64,000 bases of DNA from positions 54,290,954 to 54,354,953 of the forward strand of contig CM056742.1 of assembly GCA_029851415.1 (NCBI GenBank), given 5' to 3'. This DNA is from Eretmocerus hayati (taxonomy: Eukaryota; Arthropoda; Insecta; Hymenoptera; Aphelinidae). The notes beneath the pieces were generated by a model, which was given only the letters and a program-made list of their open reading frames with translations, did not search any database and was not told the origin of the DNA. The number at the start of each line of letters is the position of its first letter. Within the stretch, counting starts at the first letter, position 1. Below, piece after piece: positions 1 through 11,888 of the stretch. The translations under genes and the position numbers were made by a program.

Positions 1-69
1 GAAGCCGAAAACTTGGTTCTCAGCCTCCAATCTGCGAGTTCGCGTAGCTCAGCTAGGAAGCCAATCAAG
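1..69 (+). CDS. Possible penultimate exon (partial) of an unrecognised gene
   Basis: Frame 1 is open from the window edge to a possible splice donor (AAG|GTGAAA) after base 69, giving 23 codons that end ARKPIK. The phase is 0, which matches the candidate terminal exon starting at 500, so the two join without a frame break across a ~430-bp intron. The residues are Ser/Arg/Lys-rich and I do not recognise the protein. The call rests on splice signals and phase only, and the donor is not a strong consensus. The rest of the gene would lie left of the window. Confidence 0.35.
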
Positions 70-499
70 GTGAAACAGAAAATACGTTTTCTCTAATTTT
101 GTCCCAAATATGATTCATTTCATCGTCCGAAAGATCCGTTACTTCAAATTTCTTCGCTGCCTGATCTTGCATGGAATCGGCCAGTGGTCCTGCGTCATCA
201 ATTTGTAGAAAGAGCCTTCCCGGATTTTCTTTGTACCGCTTAGATTGCTACATACGATGATGTATTTTATAATGCTATGATCAATATCTGTGTGTATTAT
301 TTCAAGGCTATATAGGGTTCCATTCAATAGCCTCAATAAAGTTTTCAATCAATCAATTAATCATTTTCTACATTTCAGGGAGTAGGATATGATTCTCAAT
401 GAGATTCTCCATATGACTCATACTGAATCGGTCACTTCAAGTGAGGTAATTCAAGTATCCCAAATCTCCGAGTCATCACTAATAAGTCATTGATTTCAG

Positions 500-580
500 G
501 CACGGGATATACGCGAAGAGCGCGCCCTCATTGACAAGTTGCGCAAGAGGAGAGTACAGATGGGGCGGCTATGGTGGTGA
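500..580 (+). CDS. Possible terminal exon of the same unrecognised gene
   Basis: A good acceptor (tgatttcag) precedes base 500. In phase 0 the exon reads ARDIREERALIDKLRKRR, then VQMGRLWW and a TGA at 578-580. The charged, helical look (EER..IDKLRKRR) is more protein-like than the surrounding sequence, and the frame agrees with the exon at 1-69. No family was recognised. An ARL6 exon lies ~100 bp downstream on the other strand, so the two genes overlap or are closely packed. It could still be chance; RNA evidence would settle it. Confidence 0.4.
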   Translation, partial: ARDIREERALIDKLRKRRVQMGRLWW

Positions 581-679
581 TTTCTCCATCACTGGGCAAC
601 TCTGTCATAACAAGGACGTTGATGACAATAATGAGTCTTCAAGATTGCATTTTCTGTTCAAGTCGGGATTCGGTCTTAC

Positions 680-859
680 CTAGTATGTCTTTGTGCTGCA
701 GGAATATAGCTAATTCTTCTTTGACCACAACCATGCGCAATTTGTCACTGCTGTCTATCGTGAAGATAATACCCTGACATTGTTTATAGTAATTTTCCCA
801 AAGAGGTCTATGTCTATCATCTCCTGACATATCAAATACTGTGAAATCTACATTCTTGA
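680..859 (-). CDS. ARL6: ARL6 (BBS3) small GTPase, one internal exon
   Basis: The - strand encodes an exon bounded by an acceptor (ttgaatag, 860-867) and a donor (CTAG|GTAAGA, at 679-674). It is 180 bp long and enters and leaves in the same phase. The residues [28 protein letters not shown] and [11 protein letters not shown] match the switch II to alpha-3 region of ARL6, an ARF-like GTPase that recruits the BBSome coat to ciliary membranes. Family knowledge places the catalytic Gln just after DMSG (DMSGQG). Here the sequence is DMSGDD, so the Gln is missing. No neighbouring ARL6 exon was found within several hundred bases: the P-loop exon (GLDNSGK) should lie to the right and the NKMD exon to the left. 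The exon may belong to a gene with long repeat-filled introns or may be an isolated, decaying fragment. Confidence 0.82.
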
Positions 860-1530
860 CTATTCAAAAATTTCGAAAAGACAATATAATAAATTCTTAG
901 TGTCTCATTTCAATGTCAACGATCGTATTACTGACAATCTAGAATGTGATATCTTGGCTGATTTGTGGAGGAGTACTGTGAACCTTAATCATGTGAGATT
1001 GGATGACTTGAATCTTTGATATTGGGAGTTTAAGAGGTAAATCGCATGATCACTTCGATCCGAGAATGAATCCTGATGGGTTCGGAATATTGCATCGATC
1101 AGATTTCCCTTCCTTTATCTCATTTTGACGTGAGAACTAAATCTGAGACTCAGAGAGCTACCGGAAGTCCGATTCTCTCTTTAAACCTCGGGTAACACTA
1201 ACTCATGATCCGAGGTGGCAGTCTCCTCCCAGAATATGGGAACCTCCGGTAACTCCCCAAAAAATTCCAAGAAATCTCACTGGCCTCGACACTCTCCACT
1301 GATTTTCACTGATTTTCACAAACGATAATGAGCCCGCCACCAAGCACTAGTGATTCCTCTCCATTTCAATGTTAATAGAATAGTAGATGGATGTCGGTGG
1401 TGCACCGACATCTACCGACAGCCAAGCAGCTTCGCCGACGTTCAAGCAGTTTCTATCTTTCACCTCAACGCTCTGCCATTCCCATGAATTCTTCCCAAAA
1501 TCCACTGACCACCTCTAGAATTCTCCAGCT
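860..1530. other. No gene seen
   Basis: This is unique-looking DNA between the ARL6 exon and the first giant palindrome. If ARL6 is intact it is intron. I see no convincing exon, RNA gene or repeat. Confidence 0.5.
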
Positions 1531-1859
1531 GCCGCACTATACTTGTGGGGACTCAAGAGTGCCGGATAATCCGCTTCACTCGAATTCATGAGCTATCGAG
1601 ATGAAACAAAATGGATTTTCTTCGTAATTTCCTAATCTACAAGATTTGTCTACCTGTTTTTTACTTAGATGCGGAAGGGTGGAGGGGGGAGGAGTTGAAT
1701 GGAAAAAAAATATTAACACGGATTTTACCGAAAAATGAACTTGGGGTGTCCGGGGCATGAGTCCTACTGCCACCTGGGAAACACTTGATAGACATTCTTT
1801 GCGCGCATACCTAGAGTTCCAGCCCAACCCCGGGTCCGGGAACAAGTGCTGGGATCTCT

Positions 1860-4800
1860 GAGGATGGATTTTCGTCGTAATGGAGTGCCAAAATGTAGGA
1901 ATTTCACCAAAATCACGGTTTCGAGGTCGTTTGCGGTTCTGCTACCATGTTGAGAATACTTGTGGTGTATTACGCCATTGACTAACAAGATTTTAAGCTC
2001 AATCCCACGTCTCAGGATTGGTGCTGACAGCTTTGAGATCTACTATTAGCTCGAACTGTCCTTTGAGCACTGCCAACATCGCTATATGGCAGTTTCTAGG
2101 TAGGATTTTGATATGCTGCCAAGTCGGGAACAAATTAGTCATATTCTGGATAAGGTTCACAGAAGTTCAAGCCCAACCCCGATGCAAGGAATTGGTGCCA
2201 AAAATTTCTGGATCGGTTTTATGCGAAAATTGACCCTAATTCAGTTCAAATCTGATCCAAGATGGTTCATTTTTGACGAGATTTCGACTTGCTGCCAAGT
2301 TTGCGAAAATTCTATCACATCTTGATTTGGATGAACAAATTTTCTAACTCAACCCCGAGTCATGGAATACGTGCTGGGATCCTGGAAACCAACTTTTGTT
2401 CATAATCGAATGCCAAACTCTGAGAATTTCACCAAAATCACGGTTTTGAGGTAGTTTGCGGTTCTGCTGCCATGTTGAGAATACTTGTGGTGTAATACGT
2501 CATTGACTAACAAGATTTTAAGCTCAATCCCACGTCTAGGAATTGGTGCTGACAGCTTTGAGATCTATTATTAGCTCGAACTGTCCCTTTGGCACTGCCA
2601 ACATCGCTATATGACAGTTTCTAGGTAGGATTTTGATATGCTGCCAAGTCGGAAACAGCTTCGTCATATTCTGGAGATTGTTAGCAGAAGTTCGAGCCCA
2701 ACCCCGATGCTGGGAATTGGTGCCAGAAATTTCTAGATAAAGTTTATGCGAGAATTGACACCGGTTCGGTCGAAATTCGTTTAAAAATGACTGATTCTAG
2801 ATAAGAATTCCATATGCTGCCAACTTGCAAACTATTCTATGACCTTCTGAAATGAGTCAGCTCCATTTCAAGCTGAATCTCGATTCTGGGGATCGGTGCC
2901 AAGAAATCTAAGATTCATTCTAAGCGGAAATTGACACGAGTTCGGGCGAGATTCGATTGGAAATGCCCGATTCCAGATGAGAATTCGATATGCTGCCAAC
3001 TTAAAAACTATTACATGACATCCTGGGATGAGTAAACTACATTTTGAGCTGAATTGCGATCCTGGGTATCGTTGCCAGGGTATCGCGCATGCACTCCATG
3101 CAAAATTCGACGTGACTTTGATTGAAAAATTATTGGAGATGCTGGATTCTAAATGAAATTCCGATATGCTGCCAACTTAGGGACTATTTCATAACATCCT
3201 GGGATGAGTGAGCAACATTTTGAAGTGAATCCCGATTCCGGAATCGAGTGCCAAGAAATCTGAGACGCGATTCATGCAAAATTTGACGCGACTTCGATTA
3301 AAAAATTATCGGAAATGCTGGATTCTAGATGATATTCCGATATGCTGCCAACTGAGAAACTACTTCATAACATTCTGGGAAGAGTGAGCTATATTTTGAA
3401 CTGTATCTCCATCTCGAAGTCTGGTGCCAAGAAATCTGAGACGCGAATCATGCAAAATTTGACACGATCTCGATTCAAACATGATCAAGAATGGTGGATT
3501 CTAGATGATATTCCGATATGCTGCCAACTTAGAAACTACTTCATAATATTCTGGGATGAGTGAGCTATATTTTGAACTGTATCTCCATCCCAGAGTCTGG
3601 TGCCAAGATATCTGAGACGCGATTCATGCAAAATTTGACACGATTTCGATTCAAACATGATCAAGAATGGTGGATTCTAGATGAGATTCCGATATGCTGC
3701 TGACTGAAAAACTATCCCAGAACATTCTGGGATGCGTGAGCTACATTTTAAACTGAATCTCTATCACGGAATCTGGTGCCAAGGAATTTAAGACGCGATT
3801 CATGCCAAAATTTGACACGATTTCGATTCAAATATGATTGAAAATGGTGGATTCTCGATGAGATTCCAATATGCTGCCAACTTAGGAACTATTTCATAAC
3901 ATTCTTGGATGAGTGCGATACATTTTGAACTAAATCTCTATCACGGAATCTGGTGCCAAGAAATTTGAGACGCGATTTATGCCAAAATTTGACACGATTT
4001 CGAATTAAATATGATTGAAAATGGTGGATTCTAGATGAGATTTCGATATGCTGCCAACTTAGGAACTATTTCATAACATTCTTGGATGAGTGCGTTACAT
4101 TTTGAACTAAATCTCTATCACGGAATCTGGTGCCAAGAAATTTGAGACGCGATTCATGCCAAAATTTGACACGATTTCGATTCAAATATGATTGAAAATG
4201 GTGGATTCTCGATGAGATTCCAATATGCTGCCAACTTAGGAACTATTTCATAACATTCTGGGATGAGTGAGCTACATTTTGAACTGGATTCCGATTCCGG
4301 AATCGGGTGCCAAGAAATCTGAGACGCGATTCGTGCAAAATTTGACACGATTTCGATTTAAATGTGATTGTAAATGGTGGAATCTAGATGAGATTTCGAT
4401 ATGCTGCCAACTTAGGAACTATTTCATAACATTCTTGGATGAGTGCGTTACATTGTGAACTAAACCTCTATCACGGAATCTGGTGCCAAGAAATTTGAGA
4501 CGCGATTTATGCCAAAATTTGACACGATTTCGATTTAAATGTGATTGAAAATGGTGGATTCTAGATGAGATTTTGATATGCTTCCGACTTAGAAACTGTC
4601 CCATAACATTTTGGGATGAATGAGCAACATTTTGGAGTGAATCCCGATTCCGGAATCGGGTGCCAAGAAATCTGAGACGCGATTCGTGCAAAATTTGAAA
4701 CGATTCCGATTTATATATGATTGTAAATGAAGGATTCTAGATGTGATCACGATATGCTGCCAACTTAGAAACTATCCCATTTCATGCTGTGATGAGTGAG

Positions 4801-5600
4801 CGATATTTTGAACCGGACCTCCATCCCGGAATCTGGTGCCAAGAAATTTTAGACGCGATTCATGCAAAATTTGACATGACTTCGATTTAAGAATTATTGA
4901 AAATGCGAGATTTTGGATGAGATTCCGATATACTGTCAACTTAGGAACTATTCCATCTAATATTGTGATGAGTGAGCAATATTTTGAACTGAATGTCGAT
5001 TATGGGGATAGGGCTGAAAATTATCACATGTATATTATGAGAAAATTTAGATAAGCTCAGTCCAAATCCGGTTGGAAACGCTTGATCCAAGATCGATATG
5101 CTGCCCAAACTATCATATGACATTCTGTGTGGGGTGAGCTACATTTTCAGCTGAAATCCCATATGGAAATTGGTGCCAGATAATCCCGGATTCATCCTTC
5201 TTGATGAATGACATAATATCAGTTAAGATATGATCGAGATTGTTCCGCTCTAGATGGGAATCAGGTATGCTGACAACTTGGAAACCATCTCACGACAACC
5301 TGGGACAAGTGAGCCCAATTCGGAGCCTAATCTCGATCCTCGGAATCCGTGCAAAAAATTTAAAACCAATTTTTAGCGGAAAATCACATGAGATCCGTTC
5401 AAATCTGATCGAAAATGTTATTGTTAGATTTGTGTTCTATTTGCTGCAAACTAAAAAATAGTCCGTTCAGTCTCTCTGATGAATGAACAAGATCAGAATC
5501 ATGAGGGAACATGCATATTTCACCTCTCCGGTTCCTTCTTATTCCCAGTTTCACTTTAATGAATCCCAGTCCGTGAACAGTTATATACAAAAGAGATGAG
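1860..5600 (+). repeat. ~175-bp tandem monomers, left arm of A
   Basis: About 21 monomers, each with an anchor close to atATGCTGCCAACTT. Anchors lie near 1941, 2112, 2290, 2464, 2636, 2811, 2989, 3168, 3341, 3517, 3693, 3870, 4047, 4224 and 4400, and continue to about 5431. Outer monomers form a three-type higher-order unit of ~526 bp. Middle monomers are more uniform; the innermost are the most diverged. Short ORFs in the array are by-products of the repeat and are not called. Confidence 0.85.
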
Positions 5601-5689
5601 ACGCGCCAAGGATGAAGTACTATGTAGCAAATGGATGACTATCGTCCGATTTTCTATCCTTCGATTCCTAATAGTACTTCATTCTTGGC

Positions 5690-8600
5690 GCATCTCATCT
5701 CTTTTATACATAACTATTCACGGCCTGGGATATTTTAAAGTGAATCTGGGAATAAGGAGGAACCCGAGTTGTGGAATATGCATGTTCCCTCATAATTTTG
5801 ATCTCTTTTATTCATCAGAGAGACTGAACGGACTATTTTTCAGTTTGCAGCAAATAGAACACAAATCTAACAGTAACATTTTCGATCAGATTTGAACGGA
5901 TCTCATGTGATTTTTCGCTAAAAATTGGTTTTAAATTCTTTTGCACGGATTCCGAGGATCAAGATTAGGCTCCGAATTGGGCTCACTTGTCCCAGGTTGT
6001 CATGAGATGGTTTCCAAGTTGTCCGCATACCTGATTCCCATCCAGAGAGGAACGATCTCGATCATGTCTTAACTGATATCATGTCATTCATCAAGAAGGA
6101 TGAATCCGGGATTATCTGGCACCAATTTCCGAATGGGATTTCAGCTAAAAATGTAGCTCACCCCACACGGAATGTCATATGATAGTTTGGGCAGCATATC
6201 GATCTTGGATCAAGCGTTTCCAACCGGATTTGGACTGAAGTTATCTAAATTTTCTCATGATATACGTGTGATAATTTTCAGCACTATCCCCATAATCGAC
6301 AATCAGGTCAAATTATTGCTCACTCATAACAATATGGAATGGAATAGTTCCTAAGTTGACGGTATATCGAAATTTCATCCAAAATCTAGCATTTTCACTA
6401 ATTTTTTAATCGAAGTCGTGTCAAATTTTGCATGAATCGCGTCTTAAATTTCTTGGCACCAGATTCCGGGATGGAGACCCGGTTCAACATATCGCTCACT
6501 CATCACAGCATAAAATGAAATAGTTTCTAAGTTGGCAGCATATCGGAATCTCATCTAGAATCCGGCATTTTCAATCAATTTTAATCGAAGTCGCGTCAAA
6601 TTTTGCATGAATCGCGTCACAAATTCCTTGGCACCCGATTCCGGAATCGGGATTTAGTTCAAAATGTAGCTCACTCATCCCAAAATGTAATGGAATAGTT
6701 TTTAAGTTGGCAGCATATCGGAATCTCATCTAGAATCCACCATTTTCAATCATATTTGAATCGAAATCGTGTCAAATTTTGGCATGAATCGCGTCTTAAA
6801 TTCCTTGGCACCAGATTCCGTGATAGAGATTCAGTTTAAAATGTAGCTCACTCATCCCAGAATGTTCTGGGATAGTTTTTCAGTTGGCAGCATATCGGAA
6901 TCTCATCTAGAATCCACCATTCTTGATCATGTTTGAATCGAAATCGTGTCAAATTTTGCATGAATCGCGTCTCAGATTTCTTGGCACCAGACTCTGGGAT
7001 GGAGATACAGTTCAAAATATAGCTCACTCATCCCAGAATATTATGAAGTAGTTTCTAAGTTGGCAGCATATCTGAATATCATCTAGAATCCACCATTATT
7101 GATCATGTTTGAATCGAGATCGTGTCAAATTTTGCATGATTCGCGTCTCAGATTTCTTGGCACCAGACTTTGGGATGGAGATACAGTACAAAATATAGCT
7201 CACTCTTCCCAGAATGTTATGAAGTAGTTTCTAAGTTGGCAGCATATCGGAATATCATCTAGAATCCAGCATTTCCAATAATTTTTTAATCGAAGTCGGG
7301 TCAAATCTTGCATGAATCGCGTCTCAGATTTCTTGGCACCCGATTTCGGAATCGGGATTCACTTCAAAATGTTGCTCACTCATCCCAGAATGTTATGAAA
7401 TAGTTCCTCATTTGGCAGCATTTCGGAATCTCATTTAGAATCCAGCATTTTCGATAATTTTTCAATCAAAGTCGCGTCAAATTTTGCATGGAGGGCACCG
7501 ATATCCAGGATCGGAATTCAGCTCAAAATGTAGTTCACTCATCCCAGGATATCATGTAATAGTTTTTAAGTTGGCAGCATATCGAATCCTCATCTGGAAT
7601 CGGGCATTTCCAATCGAATTCCGACCGAACTCGTGTCAATTTCCGCTTAGAATGAATCTTAGATTTCTTGGCACCGATCCCCAGAATCGAGATTCAGCTT
7701 GAAATGGAGCTGACTCATTTCAGAAGGTCATAGAATAGTTTGCAAGTTGGCAGCATATGGAATTCTTATCTAGAATCAGTCATTTCCAATCGAATTTCAA
7801 CCGGACCCGTGTCAATTCTCGCATAAACTTTATCTAGAAATTTCTGGCACCAATTCCCTGCATCGGGGTTGAGCTCGAACTTCTGTTAACAATTTCCAGA
7901 ATATGACGAAACTGTTTCCGACTTGGCAGCATATCACAATCCTACCTAGAAACTGTCATATAGCGATGTTGGCAGTGCCAAAGGGACAGTTCGAGCTAAT
8001 AATAGATCTCAAAGCTGTCAGCACCAATCCCGAGACGTGGGATTGAGCTTAAAATCTTGTTATTCAATGGCGTAATACACCACAAGTATTCTCAACATAG
8101 CAGCAGAACCGCAAACTACCTCAAAACCGTGATTTTGGTGAAATTCTCACAGTTTGGCATTCGATTATGAACAAAAGTTGGTGTCCAGGATCCCAGCACG
8201 CATTCCAAGACTCGGGATTGAGTTAGAAAATTCGTTCATCCAAATCAAAATGTGATAGAATCTTCGCAAATTCGGCAGCAAGTCAAAATCTCGTCAAAAA
8301 TGAATCATCTTCAATCAGATTCGTACCGGAATATGGTCAATTTTTTCATAAAATTGACCTAGAAATTTCTGGCACCAATTCCTTGCATCGGGGTTGGGCT
8401 TGAACTTCTGTCAACCATATCCAGAATATGACTAAACCGTTTTACGACTTGGCAGCATATCAAAATCCTACCTAGAAACTGCCATATAGCGATGTTGGCA
8501 GTGCTCAAAGGACAGTTCGAGCTAATAGTAGATCTCAAAGCTGTCAGCACCAATCCCTAGACATGGGATTGAGCTTGAAATCTTGTTAGTCAATGACGTA

Positions 8601-9240
8601 ATACACCACAAGTATTCTCAACATGGCAGCAGAACCGCAAACTACCTCAAAACCGTGATTTTGGTGAAATTCTCACAGTTTGGCATTCGATTATGAACAA
8701 AAGTTGGTGTCCAGGATCCCAGCACGTATTCCAAGACTCGGGATTGAGTTAGAAAATTCGTTCATCCAAATCAAAATGTGATAGAATCTTCGCAAATTCG
8801 GCAGCAAGTCAAAATCTCGTCAAAAATGAATCATCTTCAATCAGATTCGTACCGGAATAGGGTCAATTTTTCCATAAAATCGATCTAGAAATTTCTGGCA
8901 CCAATTCCTTGCATCGGGGTTGGGCTTGAACTTCTGTTAACCATATCCAGAATATGACTAAACCGTTTCCGACTTGGCAGCATATCAAAATCCTACCTAG
9001 AAACTGTCATATAGCGATGTTGGCAGTGCCCAAGGGACAGTTCGAGCTAATAATAGATCTCAAAGCTGTCAGCACCAATTCCTAGACGTGGGATTGAGCT
9101 TGAAATCTTGTTAGTCAATGACGTAATACACCACAAGTATTCTCAACATGGCAGCAGAACCGCAAACTACCTCAAAACCGTGATTTTGGTGAAATTCCTA
9201 CATTTTGGCACTCCATTATGACGAAAATTCCTCCTCAGAG
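5690..9240 (-). repeat. ~175-bp tandem monomers, right arm of A
   Basis: Reverse-complement counterpart of the left array; anchors appear as AAGTTGGCAGCATAT. The arm is about 0.2 kb shorter than the left arm, roughly one monomer. It carries the same outer three-type organisation. Confidence 0.85.
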
Positions 9241-9567
9241 ATCCCAGCACTCGTTCCCGGACCCGGGGTTGGGCTGAAACTCTAGGTATGCGCGCAAAGA
9301 ATGTCTATCAAGTGTTTCCCAGGTGGCAGTAGGACTCATGCCCCGGACACCCCAAGTTCATTTTTCGGTAGAATCCATGTTAATATTTTTTTTCTCCATT
9401 CAACTCCTCCCCCCTCCACCCTTTCGCATTTAATCAAAAAACAGGTGGGCAAATCTTGTAGATTAGGAAATTACGAAGAAAATCCATTTTGTTTCATCTC
9501 GATAGCTCATGAATTCGAGTGAAGCGGATTAACCGGCACTCTTGAGTTCCCACAAGTATAGTTCGCC

Positions 9568-9943
9568 GTTGAATTTCACTAACTCTTCCCCCATTCATCC
9601 CACACTCCAGCCGTAGACCGGGAAAATTTGTTTTTCTTTCGTTTGAGTATGATTCATACTTCAGCAATCCACTTTGCAGGATACAGTCTACGTATGATGA
9701 TGTGTTGGGACTATGATCACATGAGACACCGACGTCTGAACTCAAATCCGATTTGTCTAAATTCCTTCCAATTCACCTCCAACAATGGGAGAATTTTTCG
9801 TTGAGATTGTAATAGGTAGTCATCGATCGAGCTTCCAAACAACGGCAATAACGGATGCATCGTTGAACGAAATCAACATGATAGAGCCACGGTCAAAATT
9901 TTGTTCATCTGGATCCCCCCGAGCAGGAGTGCCAACTTAAAGC
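9568..9943. other. No gene seen
   Basis: Non-repetitive DNA between giant element A and the next palindromic element. No coding, RNA or repeat signal was recognised. Confidence 0.45.
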
Positions 9944-9946
9944 CAC

Positions 9947-10799
9947 TAGTCCGGTCAACCTACAGTGAAGCCCATAAGAAAATTTTTCATAAAATGAAGC
10001 AGTTAGTGAGTTAGTGATTCGGAAAGGTGAGAATGAGTAGATTACAGATATCAAAAGTGTGACCAAAATCTGTTTGCGGAACAATCTTAAAATCGATTGA
10101 AAAGGCGATAAAAAGTGGTTTTTAGCGATTTACTTGAAAACAAATAACTTTAGAGGAAAGTGATTCAGATAAAAGTTGCGGGGTTCACCGAGACGGATCG
10201 AATGAGCCGACTCGCATTGAAATCTGATCGGGGGGTTGTCTAGGAATCGACCCAGAAGTCATGATCGGGTGGGGGTCCGCATGAGCGAAGGGGAAATGCG
10301 TGCACTGTATAGCTATACTGTAGCTTGCCGTGAGCGCATCTTTTTACCTGCGCTAGGAAAGAGAAGAGAAAGAGAGAAAAAACGAGAGAGAGGTGCAGCT
10401 AGCGCAGGTAAAAAGATAGACCCACGCCAAGTATGTACATCAGTAGCTACAGTGCACGGATTTGCCCTTCGCTTATGCGGCCCCCCACCCGATCATGACT
10501 TCTGGGTCGATTCCTGGACAACCCCCTGATCCAATATCAATGCGAGTGGGCTCATTCGATCCGTCTCGACGAGACCCGCAACTTTTATCTAAATCATTTC
10601 CCTCTCAAGTTATTTGTTCTCGAGTAAATCTCTGAAAAACACTTTTTATCGCCTTTTCAATCGATTTTGAGATTGTTCCGCAAACAAATTTTGGTCACAC
10701 TTTTGATATTTGTAATCTGCTCGTTCTCACCTTTCCGAATCACTAACTCACTAACTGCTTTATTTTATAAAGTTCAAAAACCGTAGATTGACCGGACTA
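9947..10799. mobile_element. Palindromic non-autonomous DNA element, 853 bp, CAC flanks
   Basis: Terminal inverted repeats begin TAGTCCGGTCAACCTAC and end GTAGATTGACCGGACTA. CAC lies directly outside both ends (9944-9946, 10800-10802), consistent with a 3-bp target duplication. The arms (~9947-10360 and ~10400-10799) are nearly full-length inverted copies around an AGA-rich centre near 10365-10410. The 97-codon ORF that spans the centre is a by-product of the palindrome and is not called. No transposase. Superfamily not identified. Confidence 0.75.
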
Positions 10800-10802
10800 C
10801 AC

Positions 10803-11888
10803 GGTCTGTTGAGCTGAAGGCTCTTGAGCGATCGGATGCATTTTTAAGTGGAAGCGATTTGTTGCGGATTCGGGTATACGAAATAATCACTTATATATTC
10901 AGAATAAAACACTGCTCTTTTAATTACTCAATCGTATGCGTACAGGTGATGAAGAAGAGTCTCGAGGTCACGACACTGCGAGGGCAACTATAAAATTGAT
11001 ACAAAAATCATTGCGAAACAGAAAGGTGCGAAAAAAACATCGGCATCGGTGCGAAGTGCAAAATGAGGATACTGCGCGACCTGGATGAGTTTTAGCCAGC
11101 TCGTCGATCCAGCACTCAGTGCGGTAACACACACGAAATCAGTGCAACAAAAGCATCGAAACGTTAGCTTCTCGAATATCCGAGCCTTTAAACTAGACAT
11201 ATACCGTAAAACCAATCTAAGGTGGACATCCCCTTGGCATTTTTTTTTCTTCGCGAAGTACGAATGGGATCAAAGATGATTCTCAATTGATTTGACCTTT
11301 TGCCTTGCATGGCGAAGTGAACATTTTCCGAAAATGGAAAATTTGGTGCGACCGGGAAATTTTTTTCAAAATATAAAAAAAATATATAATCGCTGTACGC
11401 ATCGTGTAGCTCATCAAATTTGGAGTCCGAAATAACTAGTCTGATGATTTTCTTATGACTCATTTTCCCAGGAGAACCGATAGAGAGCAGCTCATTTTGA
11501 ATTCGCCAGCACAATGGTAGATGTTCAGTTGCACCACGTGTTAGGTAATGTGATTGTTTTGGTGTTTAACCTATGATCACGGATGTTATTATGTAGTTTA
11601 TCCAGCCACGGCATTCACAATGGAAAGTCATGATCGAGTGGGAATGTCAATCGGCTTTATACCGCTGAGAGATATGAGACATATGAAGCATGTACCTTTC
11701 AGTCCAAGAGTCTAACAATACGTGAAACACCGTGTAGCAGTCATGCGATCAAAACTCTCCAATGTGGATCGAAATTTGAACAATCCCACATTCGAACCTC
11801 TTAGACAATAGTAGATTCCGATGGTGGTTATCAATTTGAGACGATTCGTCGCCAAAATTCTGACTACAAATTTTGGGAAAAGTTTGTA
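10803..11888. other. No gene seen
   Basis: Non-repetitive DNA. Short frames exist but none has recognisable protein character. No RNA gene was recognised. Confidence 0.45.

Larger units (their letters stand above)
1534..9564. mobile_element. Giant palindromic (fold-back) element, copy A, 8.0 kb
   Basis: Two long inverted arms (1534-5622 and 5672-9564) meet at a 49-bp spacer (5623-5671). The ends read GCACTATACTTGTGGGGACT on the left and the near-reverse-complement on the right, where the last bases are mutated (gtatagttc). A GCC triplet lies outside each end (1531-1533, 9565-9567), as a 3-bp target duplication would. The first ~330 bp of each arm is non-repetitive and includes a GGAGGGGGGAGGAG tract. 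The rest of each arm is ~175-bp tandem monomers. No reading frame in it resembles a transposase. The same architecture recurs at 35610-45568. In layout it resembles the FB/Galileo fold-back class of Drosophila, but no family was identified. Confidence 0.85.

Noticed and set aside
1576..1845. Open frame at the left tip of A, mirrored at 9301-9522 and inside 45467-46231
   Set aside because: It occurs in each inverted tip because the DNA is copied; it includes low-complexity tracts and has no conserved start.
5623..5671. Spacer of element A appears inverted relative to that of B, suggesting intra-palindrome recombination
   Set aside because: Arm-specific markers next to the spacer are swapped as well, so B is simply inserted in the opposite orientation.
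10236..10529. 97-codon frame spanning the centre of the 853-bp palindrome
   Set aside because: It reads through one arm, the AGA-rich centre and the other arm; no coding character.
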